DNA of 64,000 nucleotides from Morella rubra (GCA_003952965.2 CM025851.1:30652664-30716663); one strand, 5' to 3'; numbered from the stretch's first letter, positions 20,461-31,984 are shown. Notes: generated from the sequence alone by a model not told the origin. Program-made: numbers and translations.

Positions 20461-21664
20461 TTAGCCATGGTTCCCTTTGGAACCCATACTTTCTAAGAGC
20501 TTTGCACCAAGTTTCTTGAGAGGACAATCAAATATAAGATGTTCATTCTTGTTGCAAGTATGAAGAGATTCATTTGAGGATTTAGCTTTGACAAAGAAGT
20601 TTTTGAAATACTTTTCATTTTTATGAGGCTTGTAGCCTAAACCACTTTTGTCAAAAACACATCTTTGATTATTTAGAATGTTCTCCAAAGCTTTGCTTCC
20701 TTGAGTGAATTTTTCAAGAATGGTGTTTTGACGAGTAACCTTATCTTTGAAAGCTTTGTTCTCAATTTCCAAAGTTGAAACTTTTAGTTTCAATTCCTCA
20801 TTCTCTAGCTTCAAATTTCCTTGTTCATCATTTAAGGAATCAAGGTCACTTGTAGCTAGTGAATGCTTCTTTTTCAAAACATTGTATTTGAGTTTAAGCT
20901 TTTCAAACGTAATGTATAACTCATCAAAAGCATTTTCTAATTCATCATATGAAGGTTTTGAATCTTCAAGATCCGAGAGATATACCTCATCATCTTCTAG
21001 AGCCATGAAGCACATGTTTGCGATTTCTCCCTCATCTTCTTCATCGGAGGAGCTTGAATCGCTATCTTCCCAAGTAGCTTTCATAGCTTTCTTTTTATAT
21101 TTGAGAAGTGGGCAATCCGCCTTAATGTGACCAGGTTTCTTGCACTTGTAGCAAGTGATGTGGTCCTTCTTGTTGTCCATCTTTGGGTATTCCTTCTTTG
21201 GCTCTTCTCTCTTGAAATCTTTGAAGTTCTTCCTTCCTTGCTTTCTCTTGAGGAAGTTTCTAAAATTCCTTGTCATGAGAGCAATATCCTCTTCTCCACT
21301 TTCATCATTATCTTCTTCAATCTCAACTACGGAGGATTTCAAGGCTATGCTTCTCCTTTTTGAACTTTCCTCCTCATGTCCCTTCATGGTGATTTCGTGA
21401 GTCATGAGGGATCCAACAAGCTCTTCCAAAGGCAATTTGGTGAGGTCTTTGCTTCTTGAATAGAGTGACTTTGGCTTCCCAAGTCTTTGGTAGTGACCTA
21501 AGGACTTTTCTCACCAAATCGGAGTTAGTGTACACTTTTCTAAGAGCATTTAAATCATTCACAATATTAGTAAATCTAGTAAGCATGTCACCAATGTTTT
21601 CTTCCGGTTTCATCTTAAACAATTCATAGCTATGAACTAGCATGCTTATCTTAGATTCTTTCAC
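20461..21664 (-). pseudogene. Copia-1 gag (nucleocapsid) with frameshift
   Basis: The first frame (21664-21374) reads MKESKISMLVHSYELFKMKP and RFTNIVNDLNALRKVY, the UBN2-type gag core. A frame change near 21440 joins a 324-codon frame (21435-20461) with a CCHC knuckle CYKCKKPGHIKADC, a long acidic and coiled-coil middle, and a second knuckle-like CNKNEHLIFDC. The gag N-terminus and leader are missing because the right LTR deletion joins directly to gag near 21688. Confidence 0.85.
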
Positions 21665-21687
21665 TTGGTTCGTACCTTCATGAGTGA

Positions 21688-22357
21688 TTTTGGTTTTTCA
21701 ACAATTTTTAAAAGGCGTGGGAATGGCTTTATATAGGCCTTATAAGAAAAATAGCCGCTATGAGTCGATCTGTCAAAAATTCACGATGAGTCGGTCGACT
21801 GCTACATGAGCTGGTGTACCGCTGCAGGTTTACGTTACCCAACGGTCATAATGTCAGAGGTCAGAACAGCTCTTCTCTTTCATTTTTTTAAACAAATAGG
21901 TCGACAACTATAGCAAGCTGTCGAATACCGGTCGACCGCTTCACCAGCCGTCGACCTCCTCAACTTAAGCACATGATCCGATTGTTTTAAAAACATGATT
22001 TTAACCAACTTAAAATACCCAATTTTAAAGACTAACTTCCCATAAGTATATAAAAGGTTTAGGAGTTTAATTGGGATAATTTGAAGCCATTAAAACATAT
22101 TAATCTTCAAAGCAAGAGGTAAAACATTTCATGCAAGTTTTGAAGAAATATGCAAGTGTGTGGTTCAAATCCTTATTAAAGCTGAAGTCTTGCAGTTACA
22201 AAAGTTATCCTAGCAACTTGAGTCTTCACTTTAAAAGCACTTCCATTGAAGGAGATGTTGCTTAATCGCTTCGTGCTCATTTTGGATCTTCTTTGCTTCA
22301 CATCTCAATTACTTCTATTGTTATCATCAAAACGTTGATTATGACTACTAGCCAACA
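21688..22357 (-). repeat. Copia-1 5' LTR, missing R-U5, primer site and gag start
   Basis: On the minus strand this LTR starts TGTTGGCTAG, has the GATGATAACAAT motif common near the start of this LTR type, and runs to the TATATAAAG box. It stops about 45 bases further on, directly against gag sequence. Confidence 0.75.
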
Positions 22358-22362
22358 TAATA

Positions 22363-22676
22363 CACTGCTTAATCCAAGAAATCCATTTCACACTGAAACC
22401 AAAATTCTCCATTATTTGTAGTATGAAACTCCACTCAACGCCGTCATACGCCTTTTCCATATCCGCCTTTATTGCCATCCACCCCCTATTGCCTTTCCTA
22501 TGGCCCATAGCATTAAATAATTCAGCTGCAACTATATAGTTATCATGGATATACCTTTCTAGGACAAATGCAAGTTGATAAGGAGATATCAACTTTGCCA
22601 TGATATAACTCTGGTTGCACCAAGCCTTCCAGGTTAGTTGGAAAATTTGGGTTACTTGTTGTGTATAGTCCAGCAT
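22363..22676 (-). pseudogene. LINE reverse-transcriptase N-terminal part
   Basis: The frame reads ISPYQLAFVLERYIHDNYIV, then GWMAIKADMEKAYDGVEWSF (the first catalytic D in the A..KADMEKAYD motif) and WISWIKQCI. It is cut by Copia-1 and continues at 17499. Confidence 0.9.
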
Positions 22677-23064
22677 AGAAACTGAAAATTCTTCACCAAT
22701 CGCCCCTCTTCCTGAAATCTAGCCAGCTTGATCTGATTTCAGCCTTTCAATACGATTCTTGCAGCGGCGTATAACAGACGATGCATGGAAAAATCTGGAA
22801 TTGAGATCACTAGATGTCAGCCACTCAACACGAAATTTTTGCTTCCATAGCAACTCCTTCCTTTTCCATAACTCATCAAGCTCAGCATTAGGCATCCTTC
22901 CAATCCCAAATTTTCAGCCATAGGTTCCCCTTGTTGACATATATTGAACTGGTTCGTAATGCTTTTAATCGATTAAGAAATGTTCCCATAGATCGATTTG
23001 TTCCATTTCTTCATTGCCACTTGCACTGCTCGAAGCTTTCTCACCAAAATCCAGCCTGGAGGTC
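22677..23064 (-). pseudogene. LINE spacer between endonuclease and reverse transcriptase, decayed
   Basis: This lies between the endonuclease and RT segments of the same LINE. Patches on the minus strand are LINE-like (for example WRKELLWKQKFRVEWLTSS), but stops interrupt the frame. Confidence 0.6.
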
Positions 23065-23667
23065 CTAACAAATTCTGGTGCCACACTCTTGCAATAACCT
23101 CATGACAGTTATTATTATGAATCCAAAAAAACCTTCAAATTTGAAAGGTTTGGGAACCGAGCAGATTGTACCTTCTAAATCGAAAATTATAGGAGTATGA
23201 TCTGAAAGTGTAATGGAGTGGTGATGTATACTGGCATTTGAGACAGCCACTCCCCAAGGAAGGCTTATAATACCTCTATCAATTCTTTCTTGAATATTTT
23301 CCATTCCTGTTTGACGATTAGACCAGGTAAATTTACCACCGTCGTAACCCAAATCCACATAGCCATTTGATTCCATAAAATGAGCCAAACCTCGAGATGA
23401 AGAAGCTCTAACCTCTGTGCCACAACGCTTTTCCTCTTGGCAGATTAAATAATTAAAATTCCCACATACACAGGGAGAACCAGCTGCACCTTCAATAAAC
23501 TGCATAGCATCCCAAAAGTATTCCTTCTCGCGCCATCGAGTAAGACCATAAACTAGAGAACAAAAAAATGGGGGTAGCTCACTCCCGGCATGACAGAGCA
23601 GATGAATAATATGGTAAGAACGTAAAATCACTTCCATCTTAAGGTCAAGCCTCCAACAAAACACCAA
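23065..23667 (-). pseudogene. LINE apurinic/apyrimidinic endonuclease domain fragment
   Basis: An open frame of 200 codons reads GNFNYLICQEEKRCG (the GDFN..L...EK.GG motif), FMESNGYVDLGYDGGKFTWS, and ISLPWGVAVSNASIHHHSIT followed by LSDHTPIIFDLEG (the SDHxPI motif). This is the endonuclease/exonuclease/phosphatase domain of plant L1. The N-terminal catalytic motifs are decayed. Confidence 0.85.
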
Positions 23668-23860
23668 TCCCCCACTACTACCAATCGGAGGAACTAAAAA
23701 AAAAAAAAAACAATGAGCTTCATAACCTTTCGAACAATCTCATCACATCATTTGGTTTCAACCAAAAAAATGCTTGAAGGTTCAAGCTCCTTTCTTAGTG
23801 CCTTTAGGGCCCTGGTTGCCGCAGGTCGACGCAGACTCCGGTAATTCCATGATATGAGCT

Positions 23861-25389
23861 TTATGGTTCTGGTGGGGGCAAGATACGGCCCGCCACCGTA
23901 GCCATTTGAGTCTCTTGAATTTGCCCTTGAGAATCTCCACAGAGAAGTTGGACAGCAACATTCTTCCTGCGCTTAGCTTCTACCGTCTTTTTTCCGAAGG
24001 AGCGCTTATCTCCAGCTTTACTACTTTCACCCAATAGAGATGCCAAAGTCAACTCACTGTCCTCAAAATTGAACACATCACCCAGCTTAAGTTTCTTTGA
24101 GGGGGAAAAAGGGGTATGAAGACAAAGGGGGTCCTTGTCATTTTTTTTTCCCTAAAGAGAGGTCATTGCAAATGGGTTTTTTTTGGATCATTTCATTTGG
24201 GCTGGTTCTTTGGCCCAAAGATACTCTTTTTCTGCTCTTAGAACTAATTCCAGCCTCTTTGGTCACATTTTTAATTGGGCCCTCTTACCCGAAGATTCCA
24301 AATCAATATGGTCCAGCGACTATTGGGCCTTTTACAAATCAGGAGCAGTAACTACTGACCCAGCGTTAAATGCCAACTGGCAATGAGATGCTAAATGTGA
24401 TCCTTTCTCTTGACAAACCGTTTCTGCAAAATCTACTAACATATGGTGAGATAGTGGAGTGAGTGCTTGCAACTGACCTGGCATACACGATCTGGGTTCT
24501 GCAAAAGACACGCCCACGTTTCCCACATCTCCAGAATTCTTTCGCTGACTAATCTCTTGCTCCGACAGGACTGCTACTTGGGCAAAGCGGTGGTGAGGCG
24601 GAGCTTTGGGATAATTTCCATCTTTTCGATTGGGATCTTTTGCACTTGGATCACGGACTCTGGCCAGAATTTGTTGGACTGGAATATCACCTCTAATTTT
24701 TTTCTTCCAAAGTAGACGAGTGGAGTTGAGGATCCTTTTGATCACTGACACTAGCAGTATGATCCAGCCTCCCATAGGGAGAACATAAACTAGATAAACA
24801 TTCATACTTGAAACTAATCCATAATGGTTCTAGGGTACCTCTGGGAATAACGAAACCCGGTTGTAGAGGTCTATCAGCATCAAATTTAATCTTCACCCAT
24901 AGATAACTCTTGTTCATCCGATCATCATCCAACGATTCCACCTTTCCAAGTTTGCTACCTAGCAATATCGCATTCTCACGTCCTATACCTCCAAGAAGTA
25001 AGCCATGTATTTGGACCCAGAAAGTAGCCAGAAAGGACCACTCTTGAAGGATCATAAGAGAGCCTTTGAAATTCCATGGTTCCTGTCTAAGCACATTTTC
25101 CTTGTCCTCCATAGTCGTGAAGGTAAACAAGAACTTATTGGGACTAGCATCCCCAATCTAGACCTCGTTTAAAAATCTCCAACCCATACGGATTATCGAA
25201 AAAATTATCTGCTTCAAATGGATCTTCCTCCATAGGAGCCGACCAACCAACATCAACTTCGATTATTGCAGGGCTCTAGTAGTGTCAAAATGTAGTAGAC
25301 TAGAAATATCTTCCCAGCCAATATCCTTAGCTTTCTCCGTAACAGCATCTATTTCCCACTCCAGGTCTAAATTTTGAGTCATCATAATG
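23861..25389 (-). pseudogene. LINE ORF1-like region (DUF4283 and zinc knuckle)
   Basis: It starts near 25389 with MMTQNLDLEWEIDAVTEKAK. It continues with FTFTTMEDKENVLRQEPWNF, LLLGGIGRENAILLGSKLGK and YLWVKIKFDADRPLQPGFV (25130-24700), the DUF4283 pattern of plant L1 first proteins. A knuckle-like CSPYGRLDHTASV follows. A basic stretch (KKTVEAKRRKN) lies at 24000-23950. Stops and frame shifts break it. Confidence 0.75.
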
Positions 25390-25566
25390 GGGTGTAGGAT
25401 GGAAGAAAAAGAGAAGGTAGATTAAAAAGTACAGAGACAGGAATGGAAAAAGGAAAGGGGGATTAAAGAAAGAAAAGAAAAGCAACACAGAAAAGGTAAA
25501 TAGAGCAAATCAGGGTGGTGGATGGGTGAAAAAAGATATTTTTGGACAGTCGGAAAGTAGGAGGAT

Positions 25567-25612
25567 GGGGGGGGGGGGGGGGGGGGGGGGGGGAGAGAGA
25601 GAGAGAGAGAGA
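25567..25612 (+). repeat. G27 homopolymer followed by (GA)n
   Basis: A run of 27 G is followed by about 19 bases of AG repeat. It lies in what would be the 5' UTR of the LINE (C-rich on its sense strand). Read slippage could alter its length. Confidence 0.9.
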
Positions 25613-25640
25613 GCATGATGCTCAGAGGCTCCAAAGAGCA

Positions 25641-25902
25641 GTTTGGGATTACTGATAGAGATTGATGTGTGACGAAACATGTATGATTAATTGTTTCGTC
25701 CAAAAAAAAACTCTTTTAACTGTGGATAGACAAGTAATGCCATCTGTTTTTAGTAATTCAAAAATTTTGAAGTCTTCGTATTATAATCTTATCTCAGATT
25801 TAAGATACTTTTGTCTTTTTTTCTAGTTTAATTTTCTACTAAGACATACAGAGATATAATAGACTTCTTGCAAAATCCTAACTAAAACTAACAAAATAAT
25901 AA
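25641..25902. other. AT-rich sequence, no feature seen
   Basis: Between the LINE 5' end and the next MITE. No open frame or repeat is recognised. Confidence 0.3.
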
Positions 25903-26214
25903 GGGAAAAATCATTTGTGTGCTCCCAAACTACCAAAGTAATCTCGAGCAAGGATCTCATCTACCACATTTGATACATTGAGTCCTAGAATTACCAAATT
26001 TATCAATTTGTATCGCAAAAAAAAATGCACCCTTCAAAATCGTGCCACGTGTTATAAATGAGCCATGTGGCATGATTTGACACTCAAATTTTATTTCAGG
26101 GTGTAAATTGATTTATTTTGAAAGTTTTGAGGATTCAATGTGTTAAAGGTATAGTTGAGACCTCTATTTAAGATTCCTTTAGTAGTTTGAGGGCTCAAAG
26201 TGATTTACAATTAG
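25903..26214. mobile_element. MITE with long inverted arms, about 310 bp
   Basis: The left arm (AAATCATTTGTGTGCTCCC, CAAACTACC, ACATTGAGTCCTAGAA) pairs with the right arm (ACTTTGAGCCC, CAAACTACT and ACATTGAATCCTCAAA on the opposite strand). The arms are about 140 bases and meet near CGTGCCACGTG. No coding. Superfamily uncertain. Confidence 0.65.
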
Positions 26215-26862
26215 TTAATACAAGTTTCAATGTTCTTGCAATTCATTAAACTCTCACAACATTGGTTATTTCGTGACTTTGTTTTTGGTCAATCTCAATA
26301 TGCCTAAAGTTTCTAGAACTTTGTGAGGTCCAAAACATATCTTAAATGAGAAAGTGTCCTTATAGCTGCATAAAGATCATACTTTAATGGTACCAACTCC
26401 AATAGCTTTACACAAAATCATTTTTCTATTAGATTAGTACAAGCATTTTAAAAATGAATGTATTAAATCAATGCTTATTTAGACAAATGTGATATGAGCA
26501 AGCAAAACTCAAACTCCAGAGTCTATCGAAGAATCAATACCTGAGAGAACTCAAAAACGACTGACATTGAATTCACTATGGTCGAACTTGTCATTTTGGC
26601 TACACTAAATGAGTCTCCATATCTTTTGATTTTTGTAGACCTCTGAATCTTTTTTCAACAGCTTGCAAAATGTTCATTTATGGCCCGTCTATAAGCTAAT
26701 GAAGAGTGGTCACCCTTTTTCTCGATAATGATTTAGACAGAGACTCCATACATTATCATTTTTCTCCTAACATTTGTTACTTAAGTGCATTGGCTCTAAT
26801 CGTGCCACAAGCCCACCACTCTCATCATTGACAAATTTTCACTTTATTCTATGCACTGCAGT
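26215..26862. other. Anonymous AT-rich sequence
   Basis: No gene, inverted repeat or known element was recognised in this 650-base stretch before the outer Copia-type LTR. Confidence 0.3.
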
Positions 26863-26913
26863 TGTAAGTTCTAGGATTAAGACAGTTCAAAAGGGAGTGA
26901 ATTAGATTTTAAA

Positions 26914-28056
26914 ACTTTAGAAAATTGAATTATTAACCCGATACTATTTTGGCCCTTCTGTCCCTATTCCATCAGCCCCTCTAACGGAATCCACAACCAC
27001 GTCACCCTTTCACGCCAGCTCACCTTTATTTTTCCACATCAGAACTCAAGATATCTGCACAAGTTAAAACAACAACTAGTTTTCAAACTAATGGTGTTGC
27101 GCACCGTTTTGTTCATTTGTTTGTGGAATCTCAAAACCAAGGAATGCAATTGATATCATTTTCCCCCTTTTCGTGAACCCTAAGCATGCGACACCAAAGA
27201 TCACACAAGCGACTCCTCCAGCAGGGATCATGCCTCCAAATTGATTATGTTTGATATCATTTTTCCCTTTACCTCTCTCTGAGTAATAAGTTGGCTAGCA
27301 TTATATCGTGTAGCCATAGATTTCAAAGTTTCATGAATAATTAAAGGCATGACCCTTTCATTGTAATTCTCACCAAGGGTCTGGTAAATAGTGGGTAACT
27401 GATTTGGCATAGGACGGGTAAGAACTCGCAGGGCAATTTTCGCCTATAGAGCAAAACCAAGATCCATATTTCAGTAGTTGAAGTATCAACTATTATATCC
27501 AAGTATGTGATGCAATCAAATACTTCAAGGTTTATCGAGACTGTGAAGAAAAACCCGATAAAAGTGGTTTAGACCAAAAAGAAGTTCAAATTTTGGAAAT
27601 CAAAGTTGTAGGCGCAACAGGTAAAGGGATTTCATCAAGAACAAAGATGCAACAATTTTCTGCAACAGAAACATGAGAACTATTTACAGTGTATAGGTCA
27701 CGAACAGACAGCGAAGATGACATAGACGACTCGTCCATCAGGAATCATGCCTCCAAATTGGCTTGAAATGTCTGAAAAAAGGTTAGTCACAAACATGATC
27801 ATGACATGGAAAAGGAGGAAAAGGATATTAGTTGCATTCCTTGGTTTTGAGATTTTAGGAACAAATGAACAAAACGGTGCTGAGTTTGAAAACTAGTCGT
27901 CATTTTAACTTGCGCATATCTCTTGAGTGCTAACATGTTCATGGGGGTGAGCTGGCATGAAAAGGTTACGTGTTCATGGGTTATGTTAGAGAAGCTAACG
28001 GAATAGGGAAGGAATGACCAAATAGTTACCGGGGTATAATTCAGTGACTATAAAGT
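26914..28056. mobile_element. Pack-MULE (Mutator-like) carrying a prohibitin exon
   Basis: The first and last roughly 200 bases are inverted copies. Shared stretches include GAATTAT, CCCTATTCC, TGCCAGCTCACC or CGCCAGCTCACC, ACTAGTTTTCAAACT, CACCGTTTTGTTCATTTG and TCAAAACCAAGGAATGCAA. Long terminal inverted repeats without a transposase are typical of non-autonomous Mutator-like elements. The middle holds a host gene exon (27273-27443). No clean 9-bp target duplication was found, so the borders are approximate. Confidence 0.75.
27273..27443 (-). pseudogene. Captured prohibitin exon inside the Pack-MULE
   Basis: The minus strand reads AKIALRVLTRP then MPNQLPTIYQTLGENYNERV and PLIIHETLK..YNASQLITQRE. 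This is the well-conserved centre of plant prohibitins, mitochondrial inner-membrane scaffold proteins with a SPFH/Band-7 domain. The piece begins after a plausible acceptor (CTCTATAG) and ends before a plausible donor (GAG|GTAAAG). It therefore looks like one complete exon copied from genomic DNA with some intron sequence. Several substitutions from the family consensus are visible. It cannot encode a whole prohibitin. Another prohibitin-like patch may lie near 27690-27730 (SVRDL). Confidence 0.8.
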
Positions 28057-28995
28057 AAAAAAAAAAAAGCCCTAATGAATATTTCAAAAAAGGGGTCAAA
28101 ACCTAGTGATCAAAAATTCAATTTCCCTACAAATTTTTAGAAAGTTTCCCCAAATTCATGTTTACTAGAAAACAAAATGTACAAGATTAATACGTGGTTT
28201 GGCAACCCCGCCTACATCCACTCCTTAAGCATCTTTCCAAGGCTTGAGGTTTTTCTCAACTATCTTTCAAATAATGTACACTCTAGGTTATCAGTGGAAG
28301 AGAACCTTACAAGTATTTTTTTGGGCTCAACTCTCACTTAATCCAACCGATCTTGAGATATCCTTCAAACTTCTAAACCAAGTTTGAGAATCACCCTCTT
28401 CAAACTCCTTTCAATGAACAAACCTCACCGAAATGATACAAAAGAATCTCTCTCTCAAGTGCAAATTGAATGAATGATTTTTGGATTACAATTCCCTTAA
28501 TGGGAATGATGTAATAGAATCACTATCTCTTTGATTCACCAATGACAAGGATGTGAAAATGAATCTTTATGTGAATAATTTTAAGAAATAGGAATAAATA
28601 AAGATTCTGATCTCTCTCAAGATTATGAATAGTTGTAAAGTTCTTCAAAAGTCTTTTTAAAAACTTAAGAGGGGCCTGTATATAGTGTGGGCTTAAGAGA
28701 AATAGTCGTTTAAATGCATAGAATTTTAATTCTTGTCATTCCGGTCGACCAACCCCTTGTAACGGTCAACCACTACAACTAGTTGTTGTGAACAATGGTC
28801 ATAAAGTCAAAAAATTTGATGTACATTGTCATTTGAGACAACATTATTGGTCTACCGCTACTCGAAGGTTGATCGACCGCTACACAAAATTGTACCTATG
28901 GTTAGAAAATTCTTATCCAAAGTGAAACTAAGAATTAAAATATTATACCTATGGTCTTGAATTCACTTTTGAGCTCCTTGCATCTTGTTGATCCT

Positions 28996-29990
28996 TGATG
29001 GAGAAATCTTGTTTAGACCCTATTAACACTTAAAGGGGGGTGAATAAGTGTTACCCCTCTATCTAAAAATCAATAACAATTTTAGAACAAATCCTAAAAT
29101 TGTTGAGTCTAGATCTGAATAAATATTAAATCAATCAACAAAATAAGCAGCGGAATATTAAAACAAATATCAATCACACAAGAGATAAGGATTTTGTTGA
29201 TGGAGTTAAAAATGTTTGAACTATCATTCAAAGTGAAAACCACTCTAGGCTAGTAGCCACCAGAAATTCACTAAGAAGTAAAACCTTACAACATGATTTA
29301 GAAACGGGCAACCTCCGATTGCTTGACCCTGACTATCCCGATGTAATAATCTAAGTAATCTAACTTAAACCTGATTCCTACGGTTAACCCTTAGCCCTCT
29401 AAGGTTTTTCTTATCAATTCTTCAAAACAACCTGTTCTTCAACACCGAGAACTAGCAGCCAAACTCCTTTAGCACTCCGAAGGCTTCACACAGGAAGGTT
29501 GGTTACGATGGTAATTGATCTAGGAATTGGAGAAAATCTGAATTTGTTTATGCAAGGATCTCTAAAGGATTTTCTCTTTCAAGTTAGGCTTGAATAAAAT
29601 CTAGAATGACCTCCTTTTTATTTTATTGGTTGATCTCTTCATGTATTTATAGAGTTGGTTGAGTTTCAAATAAAATTTTGACAGGAGAGAAATTTTTCAA
29701 AATCGAAATCTTGAAAAATTGAAATTTTGAAAAATTTAAAGAGGAAAATTTTCTGAAAGGAAGTCAATTATTCAAAATCGAAATTTTGAAATAATTTCAA
29801 AATGTTCTCAAAGACTTTGCCTACATGGGGCTAACTCATTATTTTTTAGCTCTTCATCTTGACGATGTCTTTATCTTTTCAAACTTTGAAAAGACTCCTT
29901 AATCTCTTAAACACTTTGACCAAACTTAAATACAACTCAATTTGAATTTAAAATTTGACATAGAATTACACCAACATTCAAATACTAACA
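28996..29990 (-). repeat. Copia-2 3' LTR
   Basis: 995 bases. It matches 33573-34378 but keeps about 170 bases (around 29320-29500) that the other LTR lacks. A minus-strand TATA-like CTATAAATA lies at about 29645-29653. Confidence 0.85.
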
Positions 29991-30003
29991 AACTCCCCTT
30001 TGG
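29991..30003 (-). other. Copia-2 polypurine tract
   Basis: On the minus strand CCAAAGGGGAGTT lies directly before the 3' LTR start (TGTTAGTA). This is the expected position and composition of the plus-strand primer of reverse transcription. Confidence 0.75.
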
Positions 30004-31234
30004 TAATTCCATTAAAAAACCAAGATTCAAAAACAAAAAAGATAAATGTCCTTGCCAATCACCAAAGCAAGACCTTGTTTACACTATGACTCAACCCTAT
30101 AACCTAAATACAAGTGTTCAAGAGTTTTTTAAGTGAATTGAATATGTTTTCTGAAAAACAACTCTCAACAATCAAGTGAAAAATATGGGAAACACGGAGA
30201 TAGAATAATGTATAATATTAGAAGAAAAATATCCACATATCCAATAATATAACGTACTAAAATTCAAAGAGTATTTACTCCCCCTTAATCTAGTCTCCCC
30301 CTGGGCTAGTTACTTATTGCACTATCTTTTTTTTTTTTTTTTTGTCACGAATGGTCATAAACCAATCATGGTCTCACAACAATCAAAGAGATTGACATAG
30401 CTAAATGACAGCTATAATAATATCAAAATATAGATTTTTTGAAATAATCTATTCACACAAAAATCAATGGACTTAGAGACATACAATTGAACTCTCAATA
30501 ACATGTAAAATCAATATGAAATCACCTCATATACTTAGAAATTAATAGTCATTGATTTCATGCCACATGTCTCTAATCAATTTTAGAATCAATAATCCAA
30601 AAATAATCAAATGCATACGTGTGCGAAAAACCAAGATACAATCAAAGATCTTTAAGACCTTAAATTTGTGAGCGAAGTCAAGGCTAGCCAAATGAAACCA
30701 CTCGTGAATGGGGAAACATAACCAAAAAAATTAAAAGTCAAACCCAATGCCAGTAAGACTTGAAAATGCTAATTTTGCTCCCCCTAAATTGAATTTTCCT
30801 AATATTTTTTTTCTTTTTTTGGGGGGGGGGGGGGGGGGGGGGGGGTTGAAACAACTTTTTGGAGTATAAATCTTATTTTTTACTTTTTTTATTCTTGAGG
30901 GGTTATTAATGAATAAGTTCATCTAGTTAAAGATCAATTCAATCTTAAGAGAATGTTCCTTATCACCTGTGATTCCCGACCCAAAAATCACACATATGGC
31001 CAAGTTTCATTCAATCATATTTGGTGTACACTATGATTGTGTATACCAAAAGAAATTTAAGGATTATGTCATCTAGCACCAAATAGAGACATTAGGCATT
31101 GCTTTGAAATCATATTTCAATCCAGATAAAAGCACAATTTTGTTCATTTTTTTTAAAAAAATAAACAAATCAAACAAAGTTCCATAAATCACATAAAATC
31201 AAACAAATAAAAATATTACACAATTAAAAAAAAT
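30004..31234. other. Copia-2 internal non-coding region
   Basis: AT-rich and without recognisable polyprotein domains. A run of 25 G occurs at 30821-30845, just after a T-rich stretch. Pol would normally lie in this part, so it has been deleted or replaced. Confidence 0.5.
30821..30845 (+). repeat. G25 homopolymer
   Basis: Twenty-five consecutive G preceded by a T-rich tract. The exact length may not be reliable. Confidence 0.9.
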
Positions 31235-31722
31235 GAGGAAAAATCATATTTCACCCCATAACTATAGAGCAAAATCAATCTCGACCCCTTAACTATCAAA
31301 ATGACATTTACGTCCCTTGCCTTTTGAAAATCTTCAATGTACGTCCCTCATCCAAATCAGGTGTTAAGGTTAGACAGAATCACATGCAAAATGACCAAAA
31401 TGCCCCCTTCAAGACAAATTTTAAAAAAAAATTCAAGAATTGAATTAAAATAAATAGATTACTGAAATAGACTTTTAGTAGTTTTTATTTTAAAACATTA
31501 CTTTTTTAAAATATCATTTTTTATTTTTTAACATTTTTTAATTTTGTCTTGGAGGGGCATTTCGGTCATTTTTTATTTTTCGTCTGACTTAACGCTTGAT
31601 TTGGACCGAGGGCATACATTGAAGATTTTCAAAAGTTAAAAGACGTAAATCATTATTTTGATAATTAAGGATTCCAAGTTGATATCGAACTATAATTATA
31701 GGGGGAAATATGACTTTTCTCC
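31235..31722. mobile_element. MITE with long inverted arms inside Copia-2
   Basis: The left arm (GGAAAAATCATATTTCACCC, then TATCAAAAT and TTGAAAATCTTCAATGTACG) is mirrored by the right arm (GGAGAAAAGTCATATTTCCC and TTGAAAATCTTCAATGTATG on the other strand). The arms are about 170 bases around an AT-rich centre. It must have inserted into Copia-2. Confidence 0.7.
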
Positions 31723-31984
31723 TAAAAAAAATTATAAGCATGAAAATAAATGCAACCTACTTTAATGCATGCAAGAACAAAAATACTCAGAGAGTAACAC
31801 CTATATCAATAGCTTTCTTGTCAACTAATGTATTTTCATCCTTTTTCACCCAAATTTTCTTAGTGAAAGTGTGTTTAGTTAGGTATTCTAATTTTTCATT
31901 AATTAGCTTTGTATGTTTAGTAAGTGCCCTGACTTGAGTCACAAGATATGCTCAGTCCTGCAGAAAGGCTTAGCATGTGTGTGC

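Larger units (their letters stand above)
17500..22357 (-). mobile_element. Copia-1, Ty1/Copia element with both LTRs truncated
   Basis: The left LTR part (17500-18413) and right LTR part (21688-22357) share a region of about 310 bases (18100-18413 and 21688-22000), each containing GGTCGAC words and a minus-strand TATATAAAG box. The left copy lacks the right-hand part of the LTR and the right copy lacks the left-hand part. The ends are TGTAAATCC and GCCAACA, and the flanks TAATT and TAATA look like a decayed 5-bp duplication. Internal coding order on the minus strand is gag, protease, integrase, reverse transcriptase, as in Copia. Confidence 0.85.
1060..25640 (-). mobile_element. Old L1-type LINE, split by nested insertions
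   Basis: L1 parts occur on the minus strand in the expected 5' to 3' order from right to left. They are an ORF1-like DUF4283 and zinc-knuckle region (25389-23861), AP endonuclease (23667-23065), reverse transcriptase (22676-22363, then 17499-16807), the RT-to-zinc-binding linker (15180-15031), the RT zinc-binding domain (2945-2492), and an RNase H domain plus 3' region (1634 to about 1060). One LINE segment (16432-16798) is inverted. Removing the inserted elements leaves about 5.5 kb, the usual size of a plant L1. Frameshifts and stops show that it is dead. The 5' end near 25640 and the 3' end near 1060 are approximate. Confidence 0.85.

Noticed and set aside
20747-21400. Plus-strand serine- and leucine-rich frames
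   Set aside because: They are antisense to Copia-1 gag, which has recognisable zinc knuckles on the minus strand.
25422-25703. Proline/serine-rich frame on the minus strand
   Set aside because: It is created by the C-run and CT repeat in the LINE 5' region and has no protein-like pattern outside the low-complexity part.
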